Positions 1 to 12,310 of a stretch of 64,000 nucleotides of DNA are shown piece after piece. Source of the stretch: Diphasiastrum complanatum (Eukaryota > Streptophyta > Lycopodiopsida > Lycopodiales > Lycopodiaceae); assembly GCA_029204225.1 (NCBI GenBank), contig CM055092.1:71571895-71635894 (forward strand), written 5' to 3'. Each line of letters begins with the position of its first letter. The first letter of the stretch is position 1. The position numbers and the translations under genes were made by a program. The notes beneath the pieces are model-generated. The model ran no database searches, was not told the origin of the DNA, and worked only from the letters and a program-made list of their open reading frames with translations.

Positions 1-143
<143 letters not shown>

Positions 144-337
144 CATGGGCCAAATGGGAAGCCCCCTCGGAGAAGTCAGAATTTTTAGATCTATGGAATA
201 GCCTCGATATGGAACAAAAAGGATGCCTTTGTTAGGCAATTTTGCAGGGAAAATTTTTTGTAATTCCTTTTGGTAGTGTAGAATTATATGTAGGTTGTAC
301 ATTATTATATGCATTAGATTATTTAAAATAGAAGGAA

Positions 338-889
338 ATGGACTTCTTCAAGTTTTATCAAGGTCAAATTGATAATTGGAGAAGACGCTGTCAATTCGAC
401 CTGTACCGGCCGAAGGAAGAGTCATATTTTGCAAAGTTCAACAGAGAAAACTTATTGCAAGGTATTGATGTCACTTATCCGAAGTTGTGGGAGATGTATG
501 TCAACTGGGAAGCTGGTTATCATTGTCATTATGAGAATGTTGTTTGCTGCATTAAAGAAAGAAGAGCTCATAAAGACCATACAAAGTTTGTTACTTATTC
601 AGTGACCCACTTTGGCACTCTTATCGGCCATGTTCTTACAGCAATGCAGAACGGCTCCTTTGTCCAATTAAATGCTGAGTTGCTGAAAAATGTTATACCT
701 AGGAAGAAAATGCCTGAAGATTCTGTTGTTGCAGCTTCTGTTTATAATAGAACTTTCTTGAGGACATGTTTTGCTGACCTTGGCAATCATGTTGTTGGCC
801 AATTCCATGAGGCCAAGAGAAGGAAAATTGAAAGACAAATCCACTTTGATGAAAAGCTATCTCTGAGATTACAAAATGCTCCAGAGTGA
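338..889 (+). CDS. hypothetical protein, 183-codon ORF
   Basis: An open frame of 183 codons from ATG 338 to TGA 887-889. I do not recognise the family. The product is soluble-looking, with no signal peptide or membrane segment, rich in aromatic and charged residues, with a basic patch (AKRRKIERQ) near residue 160. An in-frame TAG ends at base 331, just before the ATG. Because it reads ...AAAATAG|AAGGAAATGG, that TAG could be the end of an intron and the ORF one exon of a larger gene. No retrotransposon motif (DDE, YxDD, CCHC) is visible. The flanks are a CT microsatellite and LTR debris, so it may be a captured or relict exon. Its length, in a region where random ORFs stay under 100 codons, is the main support. 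Confidence 0.4.
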   Translation: MDFFKFYQGQIDNWRRRCQFDLYRPKEESYFAKFNRENLLQGIDVTYPKLWEMYVNWEAGYHCHYENVVCCIKERRAHKDHTKFVTYSVTHFGTLIGHVLTAMQNGSFVQLNAELLKNVIPRKKMPEDSVVAASVYNRTFLRTCFADLGNHVVGQFHEAKRRKIERQIHFDEKLSLRLQNAPE

Positions 890-1059
890 TGTATACACAT
901 TGTATATATATTCAAGTAAAGACTTTTTATCTTTTACGATTGTTCGAGATCCATTATGGAATATGTTGAAGAAATATCTTTTCTTTGATGTGTTGCCATC
1001 CAAAACTAACCCTAAAAATGCAATTTTAACACTACCATGCAAAAACCATGATGCCTAAT

Positions 1060-1255
1060 TGCAAACTAACATCCAACCAAGCATATCAAAGATGTTGAAA
1101 AAGAAAAATTGGCGTTACTCCCCGATAATGGCACCAAAATTGTAGTGAGTTTTTCTATCCACCTCCAACCCTAGTTCTAAGCACTTGCAAAGCATCAAGA
1201 ATGAAAGAGGATTCGATACAAGAAGTTCATTCTCATGAGAGCGATATTCAGATTC
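1060..1255 (-). mobile_element. LTR end plus primer-binding-site fragment
   Basis: On the minus strand a sequence ending ...CTACA is followed by ATTT and then TGGTGCCATTATCGGGGA (1119-1136). This is a decayed form of the plant LTR-element PBS complementary to tRNA-Asp (TGGCGCCGTTGCCGGGGA). The whole stretch is similar by eye to 40860-41105, in the same orientation, so two fragments of one repeat family are present. No coding sequence is attached here. Confidence 0.55.
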
Positions 1256-1728
1256 ATACACTGTTGCTAGATTCTAGAAATGACATAGAATATTCTAAAA
1301 GTCGGCAACATGCTCGTGCAATGAACCCAAACGTTACATAAATAAAATAGAGAGTCGAAAGTAGTAGAACTGGGAAACCAGTTGGCATCATGCTTGCGTA
1401 AGTCCAACATTGGGCCTTTAGGCTAGTATGTGCCATGGAGCACAAAATAATAAAATAAGTCTTTAACTTAGACCTTACAAAGTCATAGGGTTCAAGTTTG
1501 GTCAAAGTGTGTTTGTGAAACTTGTATTATTCAAGTCTAAGATTAGAAAGCACATCTCAACAAAAAAAAAAAGAAACAAAAATGCATTTTAATGGTTGAG
1601 ATGATGATCTTTGTAGAAATAAGTGGGCTAACAGAAAGAAATGAGCCCCCCAACTTCTTTCTATAAAAGAAAGCCATTTCCTGTGTATGGGGATCCACAA
1701 TTTAATAGAAGGAGACTCTAGCATTTTT

Positions 1729-1790
<62 letters not shown>

Positions 1791-2176
1791 CGCCCTTCTC
1801 CTTCACTCCTCTCCCTTCCTCCTCTCCTACTCCCCATGCTCTCTCTAATTGTCTCTTTCTCTCTATTTCTCTCCCTCTTTCCTCACTCTTCTCTCCTCCC
1901 CCTTTTCCCTCTCTTTCTTGTGCATATGTGTGGATGGTTGTAAAGTGTAAGGTAGGATGTTTTAGTTATTTTCTAGGTATTTCAATGATTTTTTATGTAT
2001 GCCGCTCGTTGTAAATGCCATGCTAGTGTATAGTTTCTAGAACCTTGTTTCTCTTTGCAGCTTGAACTAGTGGAGGTTGAACCATCTCCAAGGCTCCTCA
2101 TGGGATCGGACCCAACTCGCCATTGTACTACACACGACACCTAGCCACTTCCTCTCGGAGGAACTAGGCTTAACCT
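1256..2176 (+). mobile_element. probable LTR region upstream of a PBS
   Basis: Non-coding sequence ending just before a tRNA-Asp-like PBS at 2177. It carries a TATA-like TATAAAAG at about 1662-1669, consistent with an LTR promoter, and a CT microsatellite downstream of it. The left border is not resolved and no matching second LTR was found, so this is a tentative call. Confidence 0.3.
1733..1788. repeat. (CT)n microsatellite, about 28 units
   Basis: Perfect CT dinucleotide tract, followed by a CT-rich imperfect stretch to about 1920. Confidence 0.95.
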
Positions 2177-2194
2177 TGGCGCCGTCACCGGGGA
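2177..2194 (+). promoter_or_regulatory. LTR-retrotransposon primer binding site (tRNA-Asp type)
   Basis: TGGCGCCGTCACCGGGGA differs at two positions from the PBS complementary to plant tRNA-Asp used by many Athila/Tat-type gypsy elements. The upstream sequence would be the 5' LTR. The bases just before it (TTAACCT) do not show a clean CA terminus, so the LTR end is eroded. Confidence 0.5.
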
Positions 2195-2479
2195 GCCAAA
2201 TGGCTCTTCCCCCCACTATTCTAGCTGCCATTTTTTGGGCATTATTCTACTCTCCATTTTCTGCTCACTACCTTTGTTGACTTTTTTCTTGATTTTTGTA
2301 TGATCTCTGATCTATTGTGTTTGCATGTAAATGTGGGTGCGTACCTTTTCCATCCCATTCCACTAAACATGGATTAAAAATCACTGAAAAATCTGAAGTA
2401 ATCCCCCAACAAAATCGGCTAAAACAGTCATAAAACCAGAAAAAAAGAGCTGCCATCAGTCTCTCTCAATAGCCAACTT

Positions 2480-3110
2480 TGGAAATCTCCCTACACTTCC
2501 TGAGCTATCATCCGAGTTCGGCATCTTCACTCAAGATTCTCCTAATTTTGCTCTATCACATATCCAAATTTCAAACCTAGATCACAAAAGCTCAAAAAGT
2601 TATTGCATTTTGAATACTGGCACTTAAACTAATTTGCAAAGTTACTGTCTGTGACAATTTCTTGCCAGTTTTTTTTGCATAACTTTGAAAATTTCCCTAC
2701 ACTTCTTGAGCGACCATCTGAGTTTTTCCTCTTCATTGAATATTTTCCTAATTTTCCTTAATTACATATCCAAAGGGTGAACCTAGATCACAAAAACGCA
2801 AAAAGTTATGGCATTTTGAATACTGGCACTTAAACTAATTTGCAGAGTTATTGTATGTGACAATTTCTTGCCAATTTTTTTTTTTCATAACTTTGATATT
2901 TTCCCTACACTTTCTGAGTTATCATCTGAGTTTTCCCTCTTCATTGAAGATTCTTCTAATCTTGATCTATCACATATCCAGAGGGAAAACCTAGATCACA
3001 AGAACTGCATTTTGAATATTGGCACTTAAACTCATTTGCAGAGTTACCGTCAGTGACCATTTCTTGCTAGTTTTTTTTGCATAACTTTGGAAATTTCCCT
3101 ACACTTCCAG
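2480..3110. repeat. ~206-bp tandem repeat, three copies plus a partial
   Basis: The phrase CCCTACACTT recurs at about 2489, 2695, 2903 and 3098, giving periods of 206, 208 and 195 bp. Each unit also repeats TCACATATCCA, CCTAGATCACA and TTTGAATACTGGCACTTAAAC. No ORF runs through it. The repeat stops just before the copia RT fragment at 3171. Confidence 0.9.
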
Positions 3111-3170
3111 GATACCATCTTAGTTCGCCTACTTCAATATACCTTCTCCCTATCACATACCCAAGGGACG

Positions 3171-4186
3171 AGTGTAAAATATGCTTTTCTAAATGGTGAG
3201 CTAGAAGAAGAGATGTTCATGGATCAAAATGAAGGCTTTGTAGTGAGGGGACAGGAGCATAAAGTATGTCACTTGAAGAAAGCACTTATTGGTCTCAAAT
3301 TGCCTTGGAGTGGAGATGTGGCAAAAAGGACATGAGGTGGGACTAACACATGTCAAGTATGTCAAAGAGTTGTTGCACAGGTTTAGGCTACAGGACTGCA
3401 AGCCAGTAAACACTCCCATTGAGCCAGTTAAAAAGCTTTCTAAGATTGATGAATCATAATGATTCGATGCTACACTATATAGGAGGATAGGAGGGAGCCT
3501 GATTTACCTTACCATGACTACGCCATATCCATGCTATGTTGTTGGTATTGTAAGTTAGTTTATGGCAGCACCTACAGAAATGCATTGGAAGGTAGCCAAA
3601 CGCATCTTGCGATATGTTAAAGGCACTTTCGATTATGGGTTGGTGTATAGAAAAAAGGAAAGTTTACATGAGCTATGTGGCTACGTGGATATAGATTGGG
3701 GATGTAATTGTGATGATCGTAGATCTACCATAGGGTATGCATTCCAATTTTGTTACAATTATTTTTCCTGGTCTAGTAGGAAGCAAAGTAAAGTTGCTTT
3801 GTCCATAGCAGAAGTAGAGTATAAGGCAATGTGTAGCACAGCACAAAAAGCCATTTGATTGAGGCAAATCTTGAATGAGATGGACGTGAAGCAAGAAAAA
3901 CCCATGACTATCCATAGTGACATTCGGAGTGGCATTCAGCTGGCGAAGAATTTGGTGTTTCCCATGAGGACCAAACACATCGAGATTCACTATCACTTCA
4001 TACATGACAGGTTGTATTGTTCATTGTAGCACAGATGAGCAATTAGCTGATATTGTCACTAAGCCACTCATAAGAGAGAAGTTTGATAAGTTTAGATCAA
4101 GCTTTTTGTACTTAAAGTTTGTTAACTTTGATGCTATGTATATGAGAGTGAAAAAAAGTAGATTCTACTTTTATGGAGAGAGTTAG
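3171..4186 (+). pseudogene. Ty1/copia pol remnant (RT end and RNase H)
   Basis: Starts inside reverse transcriptase (AFLNGELEEEMFMDQ), then jumps from ALIGLK to the end of RT (VKYVKELLHRFRLQDCKPVN). Roughly 120 residues including the YVDD site are missing. RNase H follows, with LCGYVDIDW and SIAEVEYKAM, then the copia tail ADIVTKPL. Several in-frame stops and frame changes make it non-functional. It belongs to the same family as the minus-strand copy at 38988-40763, with which it aligns almost throughout. Dead copia element, no gag, protease or integrase left. Confidence 0.85.
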
Positions 4187-4412
4187 AATAAAAGTAGAGC
4201 TACTGTGTTACTGTATTGTGAGTCCGATCAGTGGATTAGGACCAGTTGGCCTCGCCACGAGGCAAGTCGATGGGACACGCATCCCGTCAACGACAACCCA
4301 GGCCATGCATGGGTTGCCTTAAAGAAATCTATATGTACAGTGTACTGCTATGGGAGCTTGTAGTGAAGAGTGTCTTTTTTAGCATGTTAATGTGTTGCAT
4401 GATCTATGATCT
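4187..4412 (+). mobile_element. 3' LTR fragment of the copia remnant
   Basis: A purine-rich TATGGAGAGAG stretch ends the pol remnant. The following sequence (CTCGCCACGAGGCAAGTCGA and the GGGTTGCCT region) matches the reverse complement of about 38687-38931 next to the sister copia copy. LTR ends are not resolved. Confidence 0.6.
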
Positions 4413-4483
4413 TGTTTCAAACAAATTTTAACTCCCCATAATGCTTTAGGCTCTAATTCATCTCTAATATGTGTATATAGTTT

Positions 4484-4484
<1 letters not shown>

Positions 4485-4525
<41 letters not shown>
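4485..4525. repeat. (AC)n microsatellite
   Basis: About 20 uninterrupted AC dinucleotides. Confidence 0.95.
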
Positions 4526-4528
<3 letters not shown>

Positions 4529-4551
4529 GTGCACTCTCCACACACCAACAA

Positions 4552-4687
4552 CTACCCATAACTAAGTCCAATAAGGATAGAGTGGAGTGAAAAAAAATAG
4601 TGTTTTTTTTGTTTTTATAGCTACCCATAACTAAGTCCAATAAGGATAGTGTGGAGTGAAAAAAGTAGTGTTTTTTTGTTTTTATAG
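4552..4687. repeat. 69-bp tandem duplication
   Basis: CTACCCATAACTAAGTCCAA begins two adjacent, nearly identical units (4552-4620 and 4621-4687), each ending in a T-rich GTTTTTATAG. Confidence 0.93.
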
Positions 4688-5380
4688 CTAGAAGTTCAAC
4701 GAAGTTTTGAAATGCTAGAGGGCATTTGCACCATGCATTCAAGTGTAACTAAATCCCTATCCTTGGGCTTCAATCACAATAGAAATAAGCATTATGCCAA
4801 AGTCAATAAATTTGTTGTCCGATAAAATGATTCTTGTACATAATGTGAGGTATTTCTATCTTTTATCTCTTGTGTTTAGACCTATCTTGTGATTGTATCT
4901 ATTATAGTTGTTATTCATGTTCGGAGATCATAAGAAAATGATTTGCTTTGCATAGTTACATAGCAAATCAATGATGTTTATCTAAATTCAAGAAAATAGT
5001 GAATTCTCTCCAAAAGAAAGGTTATGGGAAAGGGAATAGAAAGTGGTTTATTGGAATTAAAGAAATTGTGTGTATTATTTGTTCCACGATAGCAAATTTG
5101 TAGGGTAGCGTGCACATGTCACTAAACATTTTGTATTTGACATGTCCACAATCAAACCAACATCTAGTGTTGATCCAGTGAACAAGATGGCATGAAATGG
5201 AGATGGCAACCTAGGAAGGTCATGGGTTTGCCTTGACCAAGTTAGTGAGCACAGGGTTGGATGACTTTAGGAGCACACATTTACGTACCCAAGTGTTGAA
5301 TCTTCTCTCCAAAATCACACAATCATTTGTTAAAGTGTATTTTGTAGAATTTCATTATCTTTAAGAATTGCCACATATTA
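4688..5380. other. no gene recognised
   Basis: AT-rich sequence with stops in all frames. I see no domain, RNA gene or repeat boundary. Confidence 0.5.
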
Positions 5381-5590
5381 TGTGATATTTTATACATATT
5401 GTTTTGATCAAATAGTGTGCAAGATCTCATGATAATCGCCACTTGCAAGATGAAAGAGGAGGACATTGAGGCACAAGCTCTATTTTGTGATATTTTATAC
5501 ATAGTGTTTTTATTAAATAATGTGTAAGATCTCATGACAATTTCCATTTGCAAGATGAAAGAGGATGACAATGAGGCACAAGCTATGTTT
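5381..5590. repeat. 105-bp tandem duplication
   Basis: Two adjacent copies starting TGTGATATTTTATACAT (5381 and 5486) and both containing AAGATCTCATGA, TTGCAAGATGAAAGAGGA and GAGGCACAAGCT. Confidence 0.9.
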
Positions 5591-5889
5591 TGGAATCTGT
5601 TAAATTAGACTGGAGTAAAAAGAGGACTTCAAAGAGGTAGACTTCGATGGCTTGATGGTAGATGAAGCATAAGCAAATTGGAGAGCCATTTGTATGATGT
5701 ACAAATGGTGTACAATGGGGGACGGAAGAACATGTTGCATGGTCATGGGTGATTGTGTCTTTTTCATTGGGAGAAAAGTCTTCACATACACAATTCAACA
5801 TGTATTCAAGCAACATCAAGAAGAACACAAAGACATATGTCGCGACTGATATTCAGCTTAATTTTCCAACACTTACGACTTCATATCTT

Positions 5890-6160
5890 TAGTAGCACAA
5901 GAACTATTCACAAAGGTAAAGTTTTTAGATCATATGGTGGTGGTGAATATTTTTCACTTGCATTTGTTGATTTATTTCGTTTGAATAACATCAAGATGTA
6001 ATAAGTTGTTCCTTGTGGCCTTAATAGAATGGTGCATTTCAAAGGAAGAATCAAAGTACTGTGGTGATGGCAAGATTGATGATTAAGGACAATAATTTGC
6101 TTGTAGGATGAAGCGCATAGTAGAGTGGTCCATGTGTTTCATAGGTGCCTAAAAAAGACA
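5890..6160 (+). pseudogene. Ty1/copia integrase scrap
   Basis: Short translated pieces match the middle of copia integrase in order: VFRSYGGGEYFSLAFVDLF (the second catalytic Asp region, with Asp replaced by Tyr), a degraded PxQQNGV-like segment, then a VVMARLMIKDNNL segment resembling the usual ARSMLKxKNL. Stops and frame changes interrupt it. Too decayed to assign to a family. Confidence 0.45.
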
Positions 6161-8034
6161 ATGGAAGAAAGAATGGCTAAGAAGTATTTTACAAAAAGTA
6201 AACCAAAAGGTTCGCATCTCATAAAATTTGGGTGCTAATCCTACACCCGCGCTCCAAAAGAAATAAGTCAAGGGTGGGTGGCTAAAGGGGGAAGGTTTGT
6301 GTGGCTCAAGATGCCTAAAGGAGGAGGCTACTTGAGGGTTGGTGTGTAAGGGTGTCAACATAAGGGATAGATAGACTTGTAGCAATGGGGGCTTGGAAGT
6401 GACATGTTTGGGGCAACAGTAGAAATCAAACATGAATTAAAGGAGGAGAGATTTCCAAGGTTGGCCTAAGTCCCATAATGCTCCCCAACTCTTAACTTTG
6501 ATGATATGTTCTAGGTGTCCTTAAGGAGTGGGAGCAATGCAAATGTCTCAACTAAGAAGGCTTCTTTCTTCTCTCCAAATAAAAAGCTTGAGATGCATGA
6601 TATTCGAATAGGAGAAATTTTGTGACCATCGATGAAGCAAGATGGAATACACATGGTAGGTAGTGATTATATGTTTGATGACAATGACTCTTGTCGTTAA
6701 ATTGAGGCAAGAGGGGATCCCATTAGGCAAATTTCCTACCAAAGATCTCGATGAATCGATAAGCTTTGTCTTTTGGAGAAAGAAACCCAAATTGATGCAC
6801 CCAATTTCCATAAATGGTGTCGTGAGGGGTAATGGGCATACCGGAAATTTTGAGCCAATCAATAGAGGTATCTTAGGTTAAGCATAAGATCTTAGATTGT
6901 TGAGGCTAACGATTGAAGTAAGTTAAGTACAAGTTCTTTATAGAATCAATCACAACAAATGGAATGATATAAAAGACTCATGGATTGAGCTCCAAGGAAG
7001 AATATCAAAATGCAATTTCATTTAACTCTTTTACTAGGATTTAGTTTGGATGACAAGACCTACATTTTGAAGCAATTGTTTGGATTTAAGTATCTAGACA
7101 TTTTAAGTAATTTTCATTACAAGAAAGGAGAATACAAAGGTGGTGGCTATGGTGTGAAGATTTGCTCTTCCTGTTCATGCTTACGATAGTGTGAAGATTT
7201 GTTCTTCCTCTTCATGCTTGCGATGGCTCTTGTGACCTTGTTACGCTATGATATGCTTGTTATTGTACGAGCTTTATGTAGACCCAGAGAAGCAATATGA
7301 CATATTATAAATAGATTGAAAAAGAGTTGGGTTTTCAAACCATCAAAATTATTCCATGTGTAAGGTGGGTTATATTGTTGGACTTAGACTATTTATGTCA
7401 TACTTTGTATTTGTTTATTACATATTTTATTGTGCTTAAAAGGTCAAAGTTAAGATGATTTACGGCGACAAAAGATTAGGATGCATGATGTGGGGCATTT
7501 TCCATCATAGCCACTTGAGGTCAAAGTCTATAGCCACAAGAGATGGCAACTAGTACAAAGAGTAGTAAAAAAGGCTACCAACATCTTTGTCAAAAAAAAA
7601 TTGACTAAATACACATGAGTTTGTTTTTCATGAGCTCAAGAGTGAAATTTGTAGAAATCAAATAACAGTAAAAAAAATTATGCTTCATTCGACTTAAAAG
7701 AGTAGGTATTTGTGTAATAGTACGACTTGAATTTAATTGAAACAATTATGCTCATCTTATCCTACCACAAAGTTAGTCAATCATATCAATAAGATGGAAT
7801 AACCAACATCCTTTACATAGTAGGAACAAGTTTGTATAGTATGCATAGAAAAGAACAATAAAAATGGATGCGGTCTTCATGTACATCATGAAAAATGATG
7901 ACAAACAAGCTCGTGAAACTCAAGACTAGGTATGGCTGTCAGAGCATTGCTTGCAATAAGAAGCCTAATAATCCAAATTCCTATAACAGTAAGATTAATT
8001 TTTTGACATTGTCATCATTTTTTATATTTTTGTC
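6161..8034. other. no gene recognised; downstream flank of the protease gene
   Basis: Non-coding, AT-rich. The part next to 8034 should hold the 3' UTR of the minus-strand protease gene. The only structure seen is a 37-bp tandem duplication at 7153-7226, with repeated TGTGAAGATTTG and CTTCATGCTT. Short ORFs at 6149-6433 and 6548-6881 have no recognisable domain. Confidence 0.5.
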
Positions 8035-8084
8035 TTAGATAAAATCCTCGGGAAGAACCGGATAAGAGGCACAAGTTGCAATTC
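8035..8084 (-). CDS. AALP-like: aleurain-like protease, exon 8 (C-terminus)
   Basis: Completes Gly352, then [15 protein letters not shown] and TAA. Acceptor [18 protein letters not shown] is the family terminus. The PEDFI tail is a little longer than usual. Confidence 0.9.
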
Positions 8085-11000
8085 CTGAAAAATCAGAAAC
8101 AATTGGACTTCAGTATTTTTTTTGTCAAAAATTAACACGTAACAAAATCTCCCAATAAACAAGATAATTCATATGTATGAGAATCAAGACCAGCAAACCT
8201 AGAAAAAGTAGATTTTGATCTTTGAGAATGCAATTACAGTCTTTCTTTAGCTATATTTCAATGTAAAAGTTACGGGAATGATTCTTTACCACACATATTC
8301 TTTCCAAGAAGCATGTGGAAATATCCATTCAAGCCCCAATTTGCACCCCAGGAGTTTTTTATGATCCAATAAGGCGTCCCACTTTCATCATAGTCGTAAC
8401 CTACTGCTAGAACAGCGTGGTTCACCGTCTGCTTACACATTCATTACAAACCCAAAATAACAAAGAAGTTAATCACAGTAAATAGCATGTTTGTAAAACT
8501 ACATGATTTGCACCTGTATCAGAAGCAACTAAAACTTCTTGTGAGCAATCTTACATGCACCAAACAATTCTCTACCATACCATGTTATACAACAGTTGTC
8601 TTTTTAGCATCTACCATACCATGAATATTTCCATAGAATTTTCAGGATTTTATATATGTTCAATGTCTTTATGTCCAAACCCCCAGTCATAAGAACGTTG
8701 TTGGGTTGAATCTTGCCAGGTTACAATGCAGCATGCCGACTCAAAGTGGCCTTCAGGTAGTCACGAGTCATTTAAAGCACAAATATAATTTCTCATAGTA
8801 AAATCAAGAACCTTTCCTTTGGGCCACCCACCACCATGCTCAATGTTGGTGGATTCGTTGCTCATCTTTGAAATCTCTATCGCCACTAGGTGCTCTACAA
8901 TTTCACTAAAGCTTGCATATAGCTTAGCAAAGAGCAATTGACTTGGAAATTCATTGATTGACTTTTAAACTAGAAAAAATCTTGAAATTTTGAATCTTAT
9001 TGCTCATGGTAAAAACATTAATCAGTCAACACCAAAAAAAGAAGACAAATCTAGTCTCCAGCCTGACATTTGAAGCCATTAATAAGAAGGCATTATCTGT
9101 CTACTTTATGCCAACATTGTTAGAAGTCACTATTTGTCCTTTAATGGAGATTCCTTTGTTGATGCTCTGACTGTGAAGTCGAGGTACCAGAAGGTACACC
9201 CTAGACGGCTGTTAGGGGTCACCAGAGTTTATTTTCTCCCTGGGTGGAATCTTCTCCAAAGATCGTATGGTGAGCTCAGAGCTTTCTCCAGGCTTGGATC
9301 GCGTGAATTCATGGGGTAAATGCCATATTTAATAAAGTTGGGGCAATGTATATGGTTTTGAGGACCCAAGGAGCATTTTTAAACTTTTGGTCCATGTACT
9401 CAAGTTTGGAGAGGCCCAACTCATACCATGGGGCAAGTGACCTTCTTCTCCAATTAGCACTTGGCTGTCCAATGCCAAGGCTTTTCATTTGCTTTTGTAA
9501 CTCCTATGTAACACATGGCTCTTGGCTGTTGGCTTTTGGATATTCCACATTGGCACCCATTGGCCTTTGGATTTGTCTATATCTACTAGTACAAATAGGC
9601 GCCTTCTTTCTGCTGAAGGAGAGGAGGAAGAGCCTGAAGAGGCTGGAGAGACTAGAGAGAGTGGCAATGCTTGTGTACATACATCCTTTGTGTAGAGATT
9701 TGTCTCCACTGATATCCTACTTTGCTTCCACTTGTATGCATAATTTGTGATCGTTCGTAGAACGTTAATTGCTTAATTCATTGTGAATGTTTCCGCTTCT
9801 AGTTCACCTTGAATTCCGACAAACATTTCCTCAAATAAGGAAATGAAACTTATGCTTGTATAAACTCTTCAGCTTATAAAACAAAATATGAGATAATTTG
9901 TTTCTGATAAACTCATAAATAGGATAAGTTCACTTTTTCATTATGCTGGTGCAAAGTTTCATCGCTCTTTTGTGCAAGTGTGCAAGAATATCAACTTGGC
10001 CTTCTGCAATTGCTAAGTGTCTATTGAAATTTTTGTTGCCCTAGGCTGTCTTGCGTAACCTCGCCTCATCGTGTAAATCTTACCACCTTCACATATGGGA
10101 GAGGGGACACAAACTCAAACTAATCCACATGTGGGAGGACCCATAACATTTATGCTAGGTGGTGTCACAAGTCCCAAGAATGTGATAACTTTAGAGTGGT
10201 ATCATGCGAGTCGAAACAGTCAACAATCTGTCGACCCGTGTTGGAGTTAAAACAGTCAATAATTTTGTCGATTTGAGTTGGAGTTGAAACAGTCGACAAT
10301 TTGCCACTGATAGTTTTACTGTTGAGACTCCCTCGATTAATTGCTCACTAGTGCCAGGTGAAGTATTAACTTTTAGCAAGCAATTAATGAGGGGCACTTG
10401 TGATGATCACCTAGTTTCATCTGTTTATAAAAGACCTCATGAATAATAATAATAGGTGCAAGATAAGCCTTGGATAGGATTCAACTAAACTAGGAAGAGT
10501 GCACATCAAGAACCTATATGAAGGGGTAGGAGGTCAAATCATTCAACTTGGACAGGTGGATGGTGACTATATTGTAAACTCACCAATACACAATCTTGTG
10601 TAACATCTATGTGCTACAAAAAGCTTGAGAATCAGCTACCTCTACAAGCAACAATTGAGGTGCATTCTCAAGTATAGTATGAATATGAAAAAATTACTTT
10701 GTTGCTAATACAAGAATGTGTTGTCAATGTCCATTGATGCAATATACAATCTCTTGGATATCAAGATTCTCAATTGTATGTGTTGCAGCTTTTGGCATGA
10801 CCAATCCACATAGCATATGCCAAATATCTATGACAATTTAAGTCATCAGCTGGTTGCCTTGGGTGACAATATACGAGGTATAACTCGAAAGCATAGCCAC
10901 CATCACCCTCGTTAAATATGAAGAGTGATCGTAGCATCAAAAATTTGCTTGCAATATTATAGCATGATGACTTGGGCTCTTACACTTAGTGCAAGTTCTT

Positions 11001-12259
11001 CAATAGGACGGCAACTGTAATTGATGGATCATGGAAGAAAGTAGAAAAGTAGTAGAAGAGCAAAAGCATGAGTGGTTACTGGTGCATAACATCAACCAAT
11101 AGCGTTGAAAGTCGACTTGTGACCTTAAATGTTGAATAGTAAGGCACCTCTTGAACAACATACTTCTCTAAAGTAGCAACAAGAGATTTGGATAAGAAGT
11201 CTATAAAGTGAAAATACATCACACCGAGTGTACCATACTACTACAAGTTGTCGAAGATGTCTCACTACCGAGACAAAGATCAGTCACAAAATCTTTCAAA
11301 TCATGCTTGGAGAATCTAGGAGGATTCTTTGTCCGTATCATGGTTATGAGTCCTCCGCCAAGTCTGCCAAGTCCAAGTAGAAGCTTGACTATTTATATGA
11401 ATAGTGGCTAGTTATATCCTCTATTTTGCTCTTTTGATTATTTGAAAATCTCAAACTTTGCAAACATATTTTTGCATAAATTGGCATTTGATACTATGTT
11501 TTATAGGGCAGTTTGTCCATTGATTAGGAAAGAATTGATCCATCTAGGATCAAACCGTCAAATTGTTTTGAAGTTTTTATTTTGTTGGCATTACTTTTGG
11601 CCTTCTGTTATACCACAAAGAATTGCTAGCTCAGGGTTTAGGGTGCAGTTACAACTTTGTACAATGTAGACTATAGTTAATCAAGTCATGTCTCTTGATT
11701 GTTAATGTATGAATTATAGATGTGAAGTTTGTGGTGGCTTCAATGCTTAGTGTTATAAGCTATAAATAAAATTTAAAGAGCTCTTTGAAATTGTTTTGAA
11801 ACACATTAGTACATGCCTGATCAATGATAGCAAGACACCTAGTGATTGAACCTTAGAATCAGATCAGTGGCTGGTCAATGTTAAACCTTGTCTTAAAGAT
11901 GAAGAGCTTTTTGAAATTGGTTTATAGCATGGTAGCAATGTTTAACGATTCATGGCTGCATTGGTAACGGCTCAAATCAATTTAAACCGCTTATCAAAGG
12001 TTCAAGTCACCAGTGAAAAAAAAAGTGGTTGTTTGAACCTCAAACTGTGTCGAATCAATACTAGTTCGCACTCACCCAGTTTGTTTCATAGATTGGAGGC
12101 TTGAATCATTGGTGAAAAAATAAGGCCCTAATGGGTGTAAATTTGGGATTTTTTTTTTACAATGTGGCAAGAGTGTTTGGACAGAGTGAGGGAAATAAGA
12201 GAGAATGCGTCAAGAGTGTGAGAGGAGGAAAGAGGGCAAGAGAGGAGAGAACTATTAAT

Positions 12260-12310
<51 letters not shown>

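Noticed and set aside
1136-1145. TTGTAGTG, as a CACTA-transposon right end (also near 41003)
   Set aside because: Both copies lie next to a tRNA-Asp-type PBS, so the string is better read as the end of an LTR (...CACTACA) on the minus strand.
8281-8290. Ending the protease at the TAA that follows NMCGKESFP
   Set aside because: A donor TGTG|GTAAAG precedes it, and an exon at 8035-8084 supplies the family C-terminus in the right phase.
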